Positions 1-6,040 of a stretch of 12,285 nucleotides of DNA are shown piece after piece (within the stretch, counting starts at the first letter, position 1; every line of letters begins with the position of its first letter). The notes beneath the pieces were generated by a model. It had not been told where the DNA came from and ran no database searches. It worked only from the letters and a program-made list of their open reading frames with translations. The stretch comes from Porticoccaceae bacterium. GTDB taxonomy: Bacteria > Pseudomonadota > Gammaproteobacteria > Pseudomonadales > Porticoccaceae. The stretch is taken from positions 1 through 12,285 of the forward strand of contig JAHRWI010000287.1 of NCBI GenBank assembly GCA_019090225.1, written 5' to 3'. The translations under genes and the position numbers were made by a program.

Positions 1-396
1 CCATATATACTCCCGCCGGTATCTAATAAGCAGTCAAATGGCAGTGGCAACCAATCGTGGAAAACTGCGTTACAAAGACTAAGGGAGGCAAAGAATGTAG
101 TTTTTGTTGGGTATAGCCTCCCCAAAACGGATATGTATATGCAATTCTTTTTAAAAGCGGCTTTAGGTCCAAATCAAGAACTAAACAAGCTATTTGTGTT
201 TGATCCAGTTCTCTGGGAAGACTCTGATGCATCAAGAGACATGAAAAAAAGGTATGAAATGTGCTTTTCTGAACAGCTCCGCTCTAGAATTGTTTTTAAG
301 CCGGAGCTAAGTCATACATCACATTCTAAATTTTCAGGTACTACAAAGCATTTCGTGAATGTTATGGAAGATGACCCAAGTAGTATTTTATTCTAA
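1..396 (+). CDS. SIR2-like domain protein, C-terminal fragment (5' end outside window)
   Basis: The frame is open from base 1 to the TAA at 394-396, so this is the last 131 codons of a longer gene. The visible protein has a proline-rich PPVSNK stretch, then a strand-like VVFVGYSLPKTD motif followed by a hydrophobic helix and a 'LFVFDP' strand. This order (PP..K, then GYSLP.TD, then a helix) is typical of the C-terminal half of the SIR2-like fold in bacterial NAD-binding or NAD-hydrolysing proteins, many of them anti-phage effectors. The NAD-binding and catalytic N-terminal part lies outside the window, so activity cannot be judged. The reading frame is clearly more AT-rich than the genes from 572 onward, which suggests separate ancestry. 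It could instead be a SIR2-related protein with no defence role. Confidence 0.7.
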   Translation, partial: PYILPPVSNKQSNGSGNQSWKTALQRLREAKNVVFVGYSLPKTDMYMQFFLKAALGPNQELNKLFVFDPVLWEDSDASRDMKKRYEMCFSEQLRSRIVFKPELSHTSHSKFSGTTKHFVNVMEDDPSSILF

Positions 397-527
397 CTAT
401 AAAAACTCGGCGACAAGTGAGTGAGTTTTAAAACGAGTCCAACTGCTTACTACTTTTTCCGCCCTTATCCATATCTGAAGTTGATTCTAGACATGTAAAA
501 CGAGGTTCAAGTCTAGATATATAGCCA

Positions 528-558
528 TATAAAAATCGCTGCTTTAGCGGTTTTTATA
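528..558. terminator. Bidirectional intrinsic terminator
   Basis: The arms TATAAAAATCGCT (528-540) and AGCGGTTTTTATA (546-558) pair over 13 positions, with one G-U-type mismatch, around a five-base GCTTT loop. Each arm gives a run of T/U after the GC core on its own strand, so the hairpin can stop transcription from either side. It sits just past the end of the minus-strand catabolic operon (last stop at 572) and downstream of the plus-strand SIR2-like gene, where a shared terminator for convergent genes is expected. Confidence 0.8.
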
Positions 559-571
559 GTTTTAGCTGACA

Positions 572-1755
572 TCACAAAGCCAACTGCCGCGCCGCCAAAT
601 CGCGCATGATCTCCTCCGAGCCACCGCCAATAGCATAAACCCGCACTTCACGATAAATCCGCTCGACCTTATTGCCGCGCATAAAACCAGCGCCGCCAAA
701 AATCTGTAGGGCCTCACGGGCGCAGTATTCCATGGTTTCGGTGGCCTGAACTTTTAACAGGCTGAGTTCTACCACCGGTACTTCACCACGTTGCATTTGC
801 CAGGCGGTTTTTTCCAGCAGCGCCTAGGTGCTGAGAATGCGTTTGGCCATTTCGGCAATTTTATGGCGAATCACCTGATGCTCCATTAAACGATGACCAA
901 AGGTGACGCGCTCCCGTGCCCAGGCGACGGCTTCGTCCATACAGACCATGGCCAGACCATTGGCCATGGCGGCTATATTCAAACGTTCGGAATTAAAGTT
1001 AATCATCACTCCGCCAAAGCCTTTGTTTTCAGTGCCAATCAGGTTTTCGACCGGCACCCGACAATCATCAAAATACAGGGTGGCAGTATCTGAGCTCCAC
1101 CAGCCCATTTTATCGAGAGGCGTCTGGGTAAAGCCCGGTGTACCTTTTTGGATTAACAATAGGGATATACCCCTGGCACCTGCTTCGCCGGTGCGTACTG
1201 CCACGGTGTAATAATCGGCGCGGACACCGCTGGTGATAAATATTTTTGAGCCGTTAACGATGTAGTGGTCCCCCTCCCTGCGTGCACTGGTTTTAAGGTT
1301 GGCCACGTCGGAGCCACCGGAGGGTTCGGTAATGGCCAGCGCTGATATTTTTTCGCCGCTGATCACTTCGGGTATCAGGCGGGCTTTCATCGCCTCGCTG
1401 CCCAGCGCCAAAATTGGTGGCATACCAATGGAGTGGCTGCTGAGACTAGGGTGGACGCCACCACCGCCAATGCGCGCCAGTTCCAGGTTGGTCACCACGT
1501 CGAAGAAGATGTCTGGCTTGGGCACGCCGCCATATTCCTCGGGGTAACCCAGTTGCAGCAGGCCGATCTGCGCGGCTTTTTTTGGTAGAGTTCCCGGGGG
1601 AAGGTGCCCGCCTCTTCCCATTCGCTAACGAAGGGCGCGATTTCTTTATCAATAAATTGTCGCAGGGCATGGCGCCAGGCTTCGTGGTCTTCCGAGTAGT
1701 ACTGCTCTGATAAAGGCAGGTCAAACCAGGATGAAAAATTATTAAGAACCATCAT
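572..1755 (-). pseudogene. Acyl-CoA dehydrogenase, disrupted by a frameshift and an amber codon
   Basis: This would be a FAD enzyme making the trans-2-enoyl-CoA from an acyl-CoA. Three minus-strand pieces join into one family-length protein of about 394 residues. Codons from the ATG at 1755 give the N-terminal helical domain. At the seven-A run 1577-1583 the frame must move back one base to continue as KAAQIGLLQLGYPEEYGG. That frame runs through the ACAD signatures AITEPSGGSD and FITSG, then meets TAG at 824-826. Past it the same frame resumes with ALLEKTAWQMQRGE and the C-terminal IFGGAGFMRGNKVERIYREV. The classical catalytic Glu position is Gly (YAIGGGSEEIM), but Glu is present in the SERLNIA motif, as in the isovaleryl- and long-chain-type enzymes that carry the base there. 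It follows the MaoC gene by 30 bp as the last gene of the operon. A sequencing error could explain the homopolymer indel, less easily the TAG as well. Confidence 0.88.
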
Positions 1756-1785
1756 TTATTTCCGAAGAGCGTGTTAAACAAAAAA

Positions 1786-2232
1786 CTACTTGCACGGTAA
1801 TTCCAGCGTTAATTGCGCTGGCACACAGGGACCGGCCTGGGTGGAAATCAAAATGGATAGATCCACCAACTTACGGCCTTCCTGTTCATAATGCTTTTCG
1901 ACCGTGCCTTCCCCCACCATGGTGTCACCGGCATAAATCGAGGCGCGCATATTCATGCTGCGTTTGCGTATAAAGGTGTGAGGCCCCGCCCAGTCGGTAG
2001 CGACGCGATCAATAAAGCCTTCAATGGCCATGGTGTTGAGGTAAATATTCTTTTGCCCCTGGTGCTGGGCATAGGCTGGATTGTGATGGCCGGGAAAATA
2101 ATCCTGAGTCGCGGCGGCATCGAGAATCACTCGTTCAAAGGGGACGGGCATTTCGACACGGGGTAAGGCTTCGCCTTCAGTGATTTCATCCCAATATTTG
2201 TATGCTATTTGGCTAGTCGTCTGTTCGCTCAT
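1786..2232 (-). CDS. MaoC-type enoyl-CoA hydratase subunit (ChsH1-like)
   Basis: This 148-residue single hot-dog protein is of the MaoC/(R)-specific hydratase family, predicted to add water to an enoyl-CoA in the cytoplasm. The central helix region carries QDYFPGHHNPAYA, in which Asp44 and His49 have the D-x4-H spacing of the hydratase catalytic pair. The C-terminal half has the expected beta-strand run, with RASIYAGDTM resembling the usual strand-loop after the hot helix. The start codon overlaps the stop of the upstream FAS1/MaoC gene in an ATGA arrangement, which implies translational coupling and fits formation of a complex. In the actinobacterial ChsH1-ChsH2 hydratase, as I recall, the ChsH1 subunit supplies the active site. 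The catalytic pair here and its absence from the partner agree with that. The substrate is not evident from sequence. Confidence 0.82.
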   Translation of the reverse strand: MSEQTTSQIAYKYWDEITEGEALPRVEMPVPFERVILDAAATQDYFPGHHNPAYAQHQGQKNIYLNTMAIEGFIDRVATDWAGPHTFIRKRSMNMRASIYAGDTMVGEGTVEKHYEQEGRKLVDLSILISTQAGPCVPAQLTLELPCK

Positions 2233-2828
2233 GAGTTTTCCTCCGGGGCTTTTTCTTCAGGAGCACTTTCTTCTGGAACCTTATCTTCAGGAACCTTATC
2301 TTCAGGAACATAGTAGCGGAACATATTGTTGGTGGTGACCGCGATAAGCTCGTCTTTTTGATTAAAGAACTCCGCCTCAGTCGTCAGGAAATGCCCCACT
2401 CCCAGACGGGTTTTCTTTTCTTCACTGACTTCGATAAGACGATCTACCGCCGATAGCCGATCACCCAGAAACAAATGCCGATGAAATTCCGTGCTGGTAG
2501 CTACATTGATCAAGGTATCCCCAGGCAGCGGGACTTTCATGGCGACAAAATAGTGCTCGCGATCTTTATTCGGATGCCATTGCAGGGCCATGCCCCAGGT
2601 CAGCAACAGGCCCGGCGGCGCGACAATGCCTCCCCATTGTTTGGTGGCGTACTCTTCATCCCAGTAGCTGGGGTTGGCATCCTCTTCCATAGCGCAATAG
2701 ACTTTGATCATCTCCCAGTTGACGGTAAATTCTGCGTATTTGCGCTCGCCCCGGACCTCGATCATTTTCAAGGCATCTTCATAGGTGCCATATTCGAGGG
2801 GAAACGGGACGTTAAATTCTTCGGCCAT
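2229..2828 (-). CDS. FAS1-type dehydratase / MaoC N-domain protein (like the ChsH2 hot-dog half)
   Basis: This 199-residue hot-dog-fold protein belongs with the FAS1-like dehydratase or MaoC N-terminal domain. It contains the family stretch EEDANPSYWDEEYA followed by WGGIVAPPGLLLTW (residues 48-78). In catalytic MaoC proteins the motif reads D-x-N-P-x-H. Here Asp50 is kept but the His position is Tyr55, so it is probably the non-catalytic partner that helps form the CoA or substrate pocket. Residues 174-198 form a charged tail of five pentapeptide units (V/A-P-E-D/E-x) that is not part of the fold. It starts one base after the stop of the DUF35 gene, with AGGAG about nine bases upstream, and overlaps the following MaoC gene by four bases. 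In ChsH2 this domain is fused to DUF35; here the two halves are adjacent separate genes. Confidence 0.82.
   Translation of the reverse strand: MAEEFNVPFPLEYGTYEDALKMIEVRGERKYAEFTVNWEMIKVYCAMEEDANPSYWDEEYATKQWGGIVAPPGLLLTWGMALQWHPNKDREHYFVAMKVPLPGDTLINVATSTEFHRHLFLGDRLSAVDRLIEVSEEKKTRLGVGHFLTTEAEFFNQKDELIAVTTNNMFRYYVPEDKVPEDKVPEESAPEEKAPEENS
2235..2309 (-). repeat. 15 bp coding tandem repeat, five pentapeptide units
   Basis: Five consecutive 15 bp units encode VPEDK, VPEDK, VPEES, APEEK and APEEN at the end of the FAS1/MaoC gene, followed by Ser and the stop. The first two units are almost identical in DNA, which points to recent slippage duplication; the later units have diverged. The period is a multiple of three, so copy-number changes keep the frame open and leave the coupled downstream start intact. 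Confidence 0.9.
2240..2244 (-). promoter_or_regulatory. Strong ribosome binding site inside the upstream gene's repeat tail
   Basis: GGAGG on the minus strand lies seven bases before the ATG at 2232 and fixes that start. It is embedded in the last pentapeptide-repeat unit (Ala-Pro-Glu-Glu-Asn) of the upstream gene, so the Glu codons of the tail double as the Shine-Dalgarno sequence for the coupled MaoC gene. Confidence 0.75.
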
Positions 2829-2829
2829 G

Positions 2830-3288
2830 TTATTTTTCTCCTTGCGCTACGGCTTGAAACTGGGGAATGGTCATGTCGCCGCGAGCTTCAAACGTGACCT
2901 CTACGGGCATATCAACACATACCGTATCGACCTCGCAATTGACTACGTTAGTCATCATCCGTGGCCCCTCTGCCAACTCAATAACGGCCAGCACATAAGG
3001 CACATCCTCCTGGTAGGACGCCAGTGGCGATTGGTGAATCACCGAAAAACTGTAGACCTTGCCCTTACCGCTAACATCCTGCCAGGACAGATCCTGGTTA
3101 AAACATTGTGGGCACCAGAGGCGCGGATAGTAAAAACACGCCTCGCACTGATCGCAATAGGGCAGGCGGAGTTTGCCTTCGGCACAACCTTGCCACAGAG
3201 GTTCTGCCCAGGGGGTAATGCGGGGTTGGGGTTTTGCCGGGACGGAGCTGTTGGTTTCAGAGTGGCTGGCTTCAGAATTTTCGCTCAT
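2830..3288 (-). CDS. DUF35 OB-fold / zinc-ribbon acyl-CoA-associated protein
   Basis: This 152-residue member of the DUF35 family has an N-terminal rubredoxin-like zinc ribbon followed by an OB fold. The zinc ligands are visible as C45-x2-C48 and C59-x2-C62, inside YCDQCEACFYYPRLWCPQCF. The preceding PWAEPLWQGCAEGKL is the usual amphipathic N-terminal helix of the family. After it come the OB strands GKVYSFSVIHQ, PYVLAVIELAEG and VTFEARGD. Members usually sit beside thiolase-fold proteins and bind them. In the steroid Ltp2-ChsH2 complex the DUF35 domain is needed for aldolase activity. Here it lies directly after such a thiolase gene (42 bp gap) and before the hot-dog protein to which it is fused in ChsH2. 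The first 25 residues are Ser/Asn-rich and look disordered. Predicted role: CoA-binding or structural partner of the thiolase-fold enzyme. Confidence 0.85.
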   Translation of the reverse strand: MSENSEASHSETNSSVPAKPQPRITPWAEPLWQGCAEGKLRLPYCDQCEACFYYPRLWCPQCFNQDLSWQDVSGKGKVYSFSVIHQSPLASYQEDVPYVLAVIELAEGPRMMTNVVNCEVDTVCVDMPVEVTFEARGDMTIPQFQAVAQGEK

Positions 3289-3330
3289 TACAAATCTCTC
3301 ACTTTTTTAGATCTTGATATCAGAATTAAC

Positions 3331-4503
3331 TCAGGCCTGCCGACCCAGAATCAAGGTTGAATGCTCGCTCATCATGCCGCCGTAGGAATGAACGATGCCC
3401 GCATTGGCTTTATCGAGCTGACGCTCGCCAGCGATGCCCATAATCTGCCTAGCACCTTCGACAATCATCGACATACCGGATGCATCCCCAGTGTGCCCAT
3501 AACTCAGCAGCCCACCGTAGGTGTCAACCGGGAAGTCGCCACCGGGACGGCTAGCCCCGGATTCAAAGAAGGCCCCGCCTTTGCCCTTCTCGCACAATCC
3601 CAGGTCTTCCATAAACACCAGAGGGTTCACCGAGAAAGCATCGTAGATTTCGGCAAAATCGATATCCGAAGGACTTAAACCAGCAGCCTGGTAAGCCTGC
3701 TGCCCAGCGGTTCGGCAACCGACATCCGTCAAACTCGGTGCCTGATGAATATTGCGATGGCTGTGATATTCGCCCATACCCAACAGATAAGCGGGTTGCT
3801 CGCTAAAGCGTTTAGCGACTGAAGCAGAAGTCACCAGCACCGCTGCGCCACCCTCTACAGGGATGGAGCAATCATAAAGATGGAATGGTGTGGCGATGGA
3901 TCGAGATTCCCGAACCTTGGCCACCGTCAAGGCTTCGCTGTCATACATTACCGCATCTGGATTCTTTAGCGCCCAGGCTCTGGATGACACCGCTACCTCA
4001 GCAAACTGCTCCGGCGTGGTGCCGTACTCAAACATATGCCGAGAAGCCACCTGCGCGTAAAGCGCAGGAATAAAAGTGCCATAGGGAAATTCGTAGATTT
4101 CATGACTGACCATGCGGGCCATGGATTCGCCACCACCGGTACTCACCTTGGGGAACTTGCCCGCGCCTATACACAGAACGCTTTCCGCTAAGCCCCGCTC
4201 GATGGCAAGCGCCGCACGCTGCACCATCAAACCATAGGTCGAACCACCAGCATTCATGGTATCGGCAAACAAGGGATGAATGCCCAACTCTTCATAGAGC
4301 TGTTCATGAACGAAGATATCGTTGCTGCCACCTTCAGCCATACCTGCGGGACAGGCCAGCAGGTCCTGAATATCACTGGGTTTGATTGACCATTCCGCTA
4401 GAAACTGTCGGACCACTTCAAGATAAAGATCGTAACCGCTCTTATCCGGATAACGCCCCGGCTTCATTTCAGATACAGCCGCTATTGCAACCGGATTTTG
4501 CAT
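3331..4503 (-). CDS. Thiolase-fold acyl-CoA lyase, Ltp2-like, without the thiolase cysteine
   Basis: At 390 residues this has the usual thiolase length, of the lipid-transfer (SCP-x/Ltp) branch. Fold motifs are present: DCSIPVEGGAAVLV (211-224), FAEIYDAFSVNP (283-294), GGDFPVDTYGGLLSYGHTG (321-339) and a C-terminal IVHSYGGMMSEHS (370-382). The loop that normally carries the nucleophilic Cys reads MNAGGSTYG (83-91), with no Cys, and the late catalytic Cys is also missing, so Claisen-type thiolysis is unlikely. Instead Tyr335-Gly-His337 and Tyr374 occupy active-site positions. From memory, Ltp2 uses a Tyr-x-His pair plus a C-terminal Tyr for retro-aldol cleavage. That makes a side-chain-cleaving aldolase the best prediction. 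It is the first gene of the operon, with GGGAG at 4510-4514 six bases before the ATG. A non-catalytic thiolase homologue is the alternative. Confidence 0.82.
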   Translation of the reverse strand: MQNPVAIAAVSEMKPGRYPDKSGYDLYLEVVRQFLAEWSIKPSDIQDLLACPAGMAEGGSNDIFVHEQLYEELGIHPLFADTMNAGGSTYGLMVQRAALAIERGLAESVLCIGAGKFPKVSTGGGESMARMVSHEIYEFPYGTFIPALYAQVASRHMFEYGTTPEQFAEVAVSSRAWALKNPDAVMYDSEALTVAKVRESRSIATPFHLYDCSIPVEGGAAVLVTSASVAKRFSEQPAYLLGMGEYHSHRNIHQAPSLTDVGCRTAGQQAYQAAGLSPSDIDFAEIYDAFSVNPLVFMEDLGLCEKGKGGAFFESGASRPGGDFPVDTYGGLLSYGHTGDASGMSMIVEGARQIMGIAGERQLDKANAGIVHSYGGMMSEHSTLILGRQA

Positions 4504-4611
4504 GTAAAGCTCCCAAAATTAATCAAACTAAGCAAATATTTATCGATTCAACTACTACGCTACAGCGACCAAACCCGAACCTGATTTCGCGCGGCGAGAT
4601 TATCATTATGG

Positions 4612-4696
4612 CCAATGCTTTTCCGTAACAATTGCATAAGGGCTGTGACCTTATGGTCGTAAAAATCAAACCAAATGCTTTGTCCTTTCCGTTAAC
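4612..4696. repeat. Diverged direct repeat pair in the divergent promoter region
   Basis: CCAATGCTTTTCCGTAAC (4612-4629) recurs as CCAAATGCTTT, a short insertion, then CTTTCCGTTAAC (4671-4696). The copies are 59 bp apart and differ by small insertions. They could be paired binding sites of one regulator or relics of a duplication. Only the similarity itself is observed. Confidence 0.45.
4646..4660. promoter_or_regulatory. Candidate operator, GACC-N4-GGTC inverted repeat
   Basis: TGACCTTATGGTCGT contains GACC and GGTC as inverted half-sites four bases apart, about 145 bp upstream of the thiolase-fold gene. A close relative, TGACCTTCTATGGTCGT, lies at 11951-11967 upstream of the AstE-like gene. 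The short half-sites make chance a real alternative. Confidence 0.25.
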
Positions 4697-4826
4697 GAAC
4701 AGTGACAGCAACGATGGTAAAAAACTTTGATGACATGTGTTGGTAGTTCTCAGTGGTAGCGAAATTATCTGTCACTTATAGCCTCTATGTTGACATTTTA
4801 ATGCCCTGCCAGCCATCAATTGAGGC

Positions 4827-4855
4827 TTGACCAAAAAGTTGTATCAATTTATTTT
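4827..4855 (+). promoter_or_regulatory. Possible sigma-70 promoter for the exporter operon
   Basis: TTGACC (4827-4832) matches five of six -35 consensus bases. It is followed after 17 bp by TATTTT (4850-4855), which matches four of six -10 bases. Transcription would start near 4862, giving an 84-base leader to the ATG at 4946. A second TTGACA lies at 4790-4795 without a good -10 partner, and TATAGT (4865-4870) is a good -10-like hexamer without a good -35. The exact promoter is therefore uncertain. Confidence 0.35.
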
Positions 4856-4945
4856 GATGCCCCATATAGTCTCGCCTTAAAATAACTATTGTTAACTCAC
4901 TCAAGAATTCCGTCAGTAATTGCCGGGAAGGCTGGTTTTACGTTT

Positions 4946-5902
4946 ATGAAAAGTTGGATTTGGACAGTGCTTGTCGTCGTGCTCATTGCCGCAGGCTCTT
5001 ACGCCTTTTATATCTACACCTTACCCCCAGAGTTGGATGAAGGCTTTCTTTATGGGAATGGCCACGTTGAAGGCACCGAGGTAAATATCAGCGCCGAGGT
5101 CACGGGCCGGGTGCTTAAAACCAACCTGGTGGAGGGTGCGACTGTCGAGCAAGATTCCTTATTGGTCGCTCTGGATACCCGGGAAAATATCGCTCGATTA
5201 GCCATTGCTAAGGCCAATGTCGATGCGCTTAAAATAGAGCAGCAGCGCTTTGTAGAAGATTTAGCTACCTGGCGCGAATTATTGGCGACGGCCAAGCGAG
5301 ACCTCAAACGCTACACCGAGTTGCGTGAAAAAGGTATTGTCACCATACAAAAGCTGGACCAGATCACTAACGTGCATCGTGAAGCGCTGGGCAAGGTTCG
5401 CGCTTTAAACGCACAGGTGGGCGAAACTAAAGCCCGCACCACAGTAGCGGAACGCGAAGCCGAATTGCTGCAAATCGATACCGACAAAGCCAGTATTTAT
5501 AGCCCGATGAAGGCCACCGTTCTCGCTAAAGGCATTGAGCTGGGCGAGCTAGCCGTGCGGGAAACACTCGTGGCGGTATTGGTGGATATGGAAGACCTCG
5601 AACTGAAAGTCTATCTTCCGGAAAAAGTTATTGGCAAAGTTAAACTTGATGCGCCCTGCAAAGTACAGGTTAGTGCTTTTGAAGATCGCTACTTTGACTG
5701 CCGTGTTAAACGGGTTGATCAACACGCCCAGTTCACCCCTCGTGATATCAATATGCCGGAAGAGCGCGTGCGGATGGTCTTTGGTGTAGTACTAGCCCTG
5801 GCCAATTCTGACGGTTTTCTCAAGCCCGGTATGCCTGCAGATTCGTGGATTCAGTGGGACGAAGGCAAAGCCTGGCCCGATAAGCTAGTGGTGCCCCGTT
5901 AG
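4946..5902 (+). CDS. ybhG-like: HlyD/YbhG-type membrane fusion protein of an ABC exporter
   Basis: This is a periplasmic adaptor linking an inner-membrane ABC exporter to an outer-membrane channel. From the ATG at 4946 it has 318 residues. An uncleaved N-terminal anchor (residues 4-24, WIWTVLVVVLIAAGSYAFYIY) is followed by the first barrel-sandwich half (EVNISAEVTGRVLKTNLVEGATV, about 45-67). An alpha-helical coiled-coil hairpin spans about 78-182, then come the second lipoyl half (IYSPMKATVLAKGIELGE, 184-201) and a beta-barrel with the YbhG-type stretch FTPRDINMPEERVRMVFGV. An upstream in-frame TTG at 4889 would add 19 residues ahead of the anchor. I prefer the ATG because it puts the charged Met-Lys directly before the hydrophobic segment, with a GGGAAGG (rather far, 14 bases) upstream. 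It is the first gene of the exporter set, 220 bp before the ATPase. Confidence 0.88.
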   Translation: MKSWIWTVLVVVLIAAGSYAFYIYTLPPELDEGFLYGNGHVEGTEVNISAEVTGRVLKTNLVEGATVEQDSLLVALDTRENIARLAIAKANVDALKIEQQRFVEDLATWRELLATAKRDLKRYTELREKGIVTIQKLDQITNVHREALGKVRALNAQVGETKARTTVAEREAELLQIDTDKASIYSPMKATVLAKGIELGELAVRETLVAVLVDMEDLELKVYLPEKVIGKVKLDAPCKVQVSAFEDRYFDCRVKRVDQHAQFTPRDINMPEERVRMVFGVVLALANSDGFLKPGMPADSWIQWDEGKAWPDKLVVPR

Positions 5903-5907
5903 TCGTT

Positions 5908-5969
5908 AAAAGCTTATGTTCAGGGCTTATGTTAAAGGCTTGTAGTAAAAGCTAATGTTGAATGCTCAG
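5908..5969 (+). repeat. 13 bp degenerate tandem repeat array
   Basis: Immediately after the adaptor stop, cores GCTTATGTT, GCTTATGTT, GCTTGTAGT, GCTAATGTT and GCTCAGCCT begin at 5912, 5925, 5938, 5951 and 5964, an exact 13 bp period over five increasingly diverged units. The array is noncoding. The AGGCTTGT in its third unit is also the exact complement of ACAAGCCT at 5993-6000, so part of it could fold in the transcript. Confidence 0.8.
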
Positions 5970-6040
5970 CCTTTGAATAAGGCGGTTTGCACACAAGCCT
6001 GGCCTTAAGCATTTGTTGTTTTCGGTAGTTCAATTTTTGG

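Larger units (their letters stand above)
4504..4945. other. Divergent intergenic regulatory region between the catabolic and exporter operons
   Basis: About 440 bp lie between the ATG of the thiolase-fold gene and the preferred ATG of the HlyD-type gene. I see no convincing gene: the small open frames here have no family resemblance and no good ribosome binding site. The stretch holds the thiolase ribosome binding site, a diverged direct repeat (4612-4696), a GACC/GGTC inverted repeat (4646-4660), the perfect palindrome TCAATTGA (4816-4823), the small inverted repeat ATCAA/TTGAT (4843-4858) and a possible sigma-70 promoter facing the exporter. No regulator gene lies in the window. I could not place a good -35/-10 pair for the catabolic operon. 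Confidence 0.6.

Noticed and set aside
401..429. AAAACTC/GAGTTTT stem after the SIR2-like stop as a terminator
   Set aside because: Seven mostly A-T pairs with a 14-base loop is weak; the hairpin at 528-558 is far better.
496..517. GAGGTTCAAGTCTAGA resembling a tRNA T-arm, as at an att site
   Set aside because: The flanking bases cannot form the five-pair T stem, and no acceptor, anticodon or CCA-like end is present.
4523..4711. Small minus-strand open frame of 62 codons in the divergent intergenic region
   Set aside because: No recognisable family, no good ribosome binding site, and it overlaps the repeat and operator-like DNA there; most likely chance.
4889..4945. Upstream TTG start for the HlyD-type protein
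   Set aside because: It would place 19 hydrophilic residues ahead of the membrane anchor. The ATG at 4946 gives a normal Met-Lys-anchor N-terminus.
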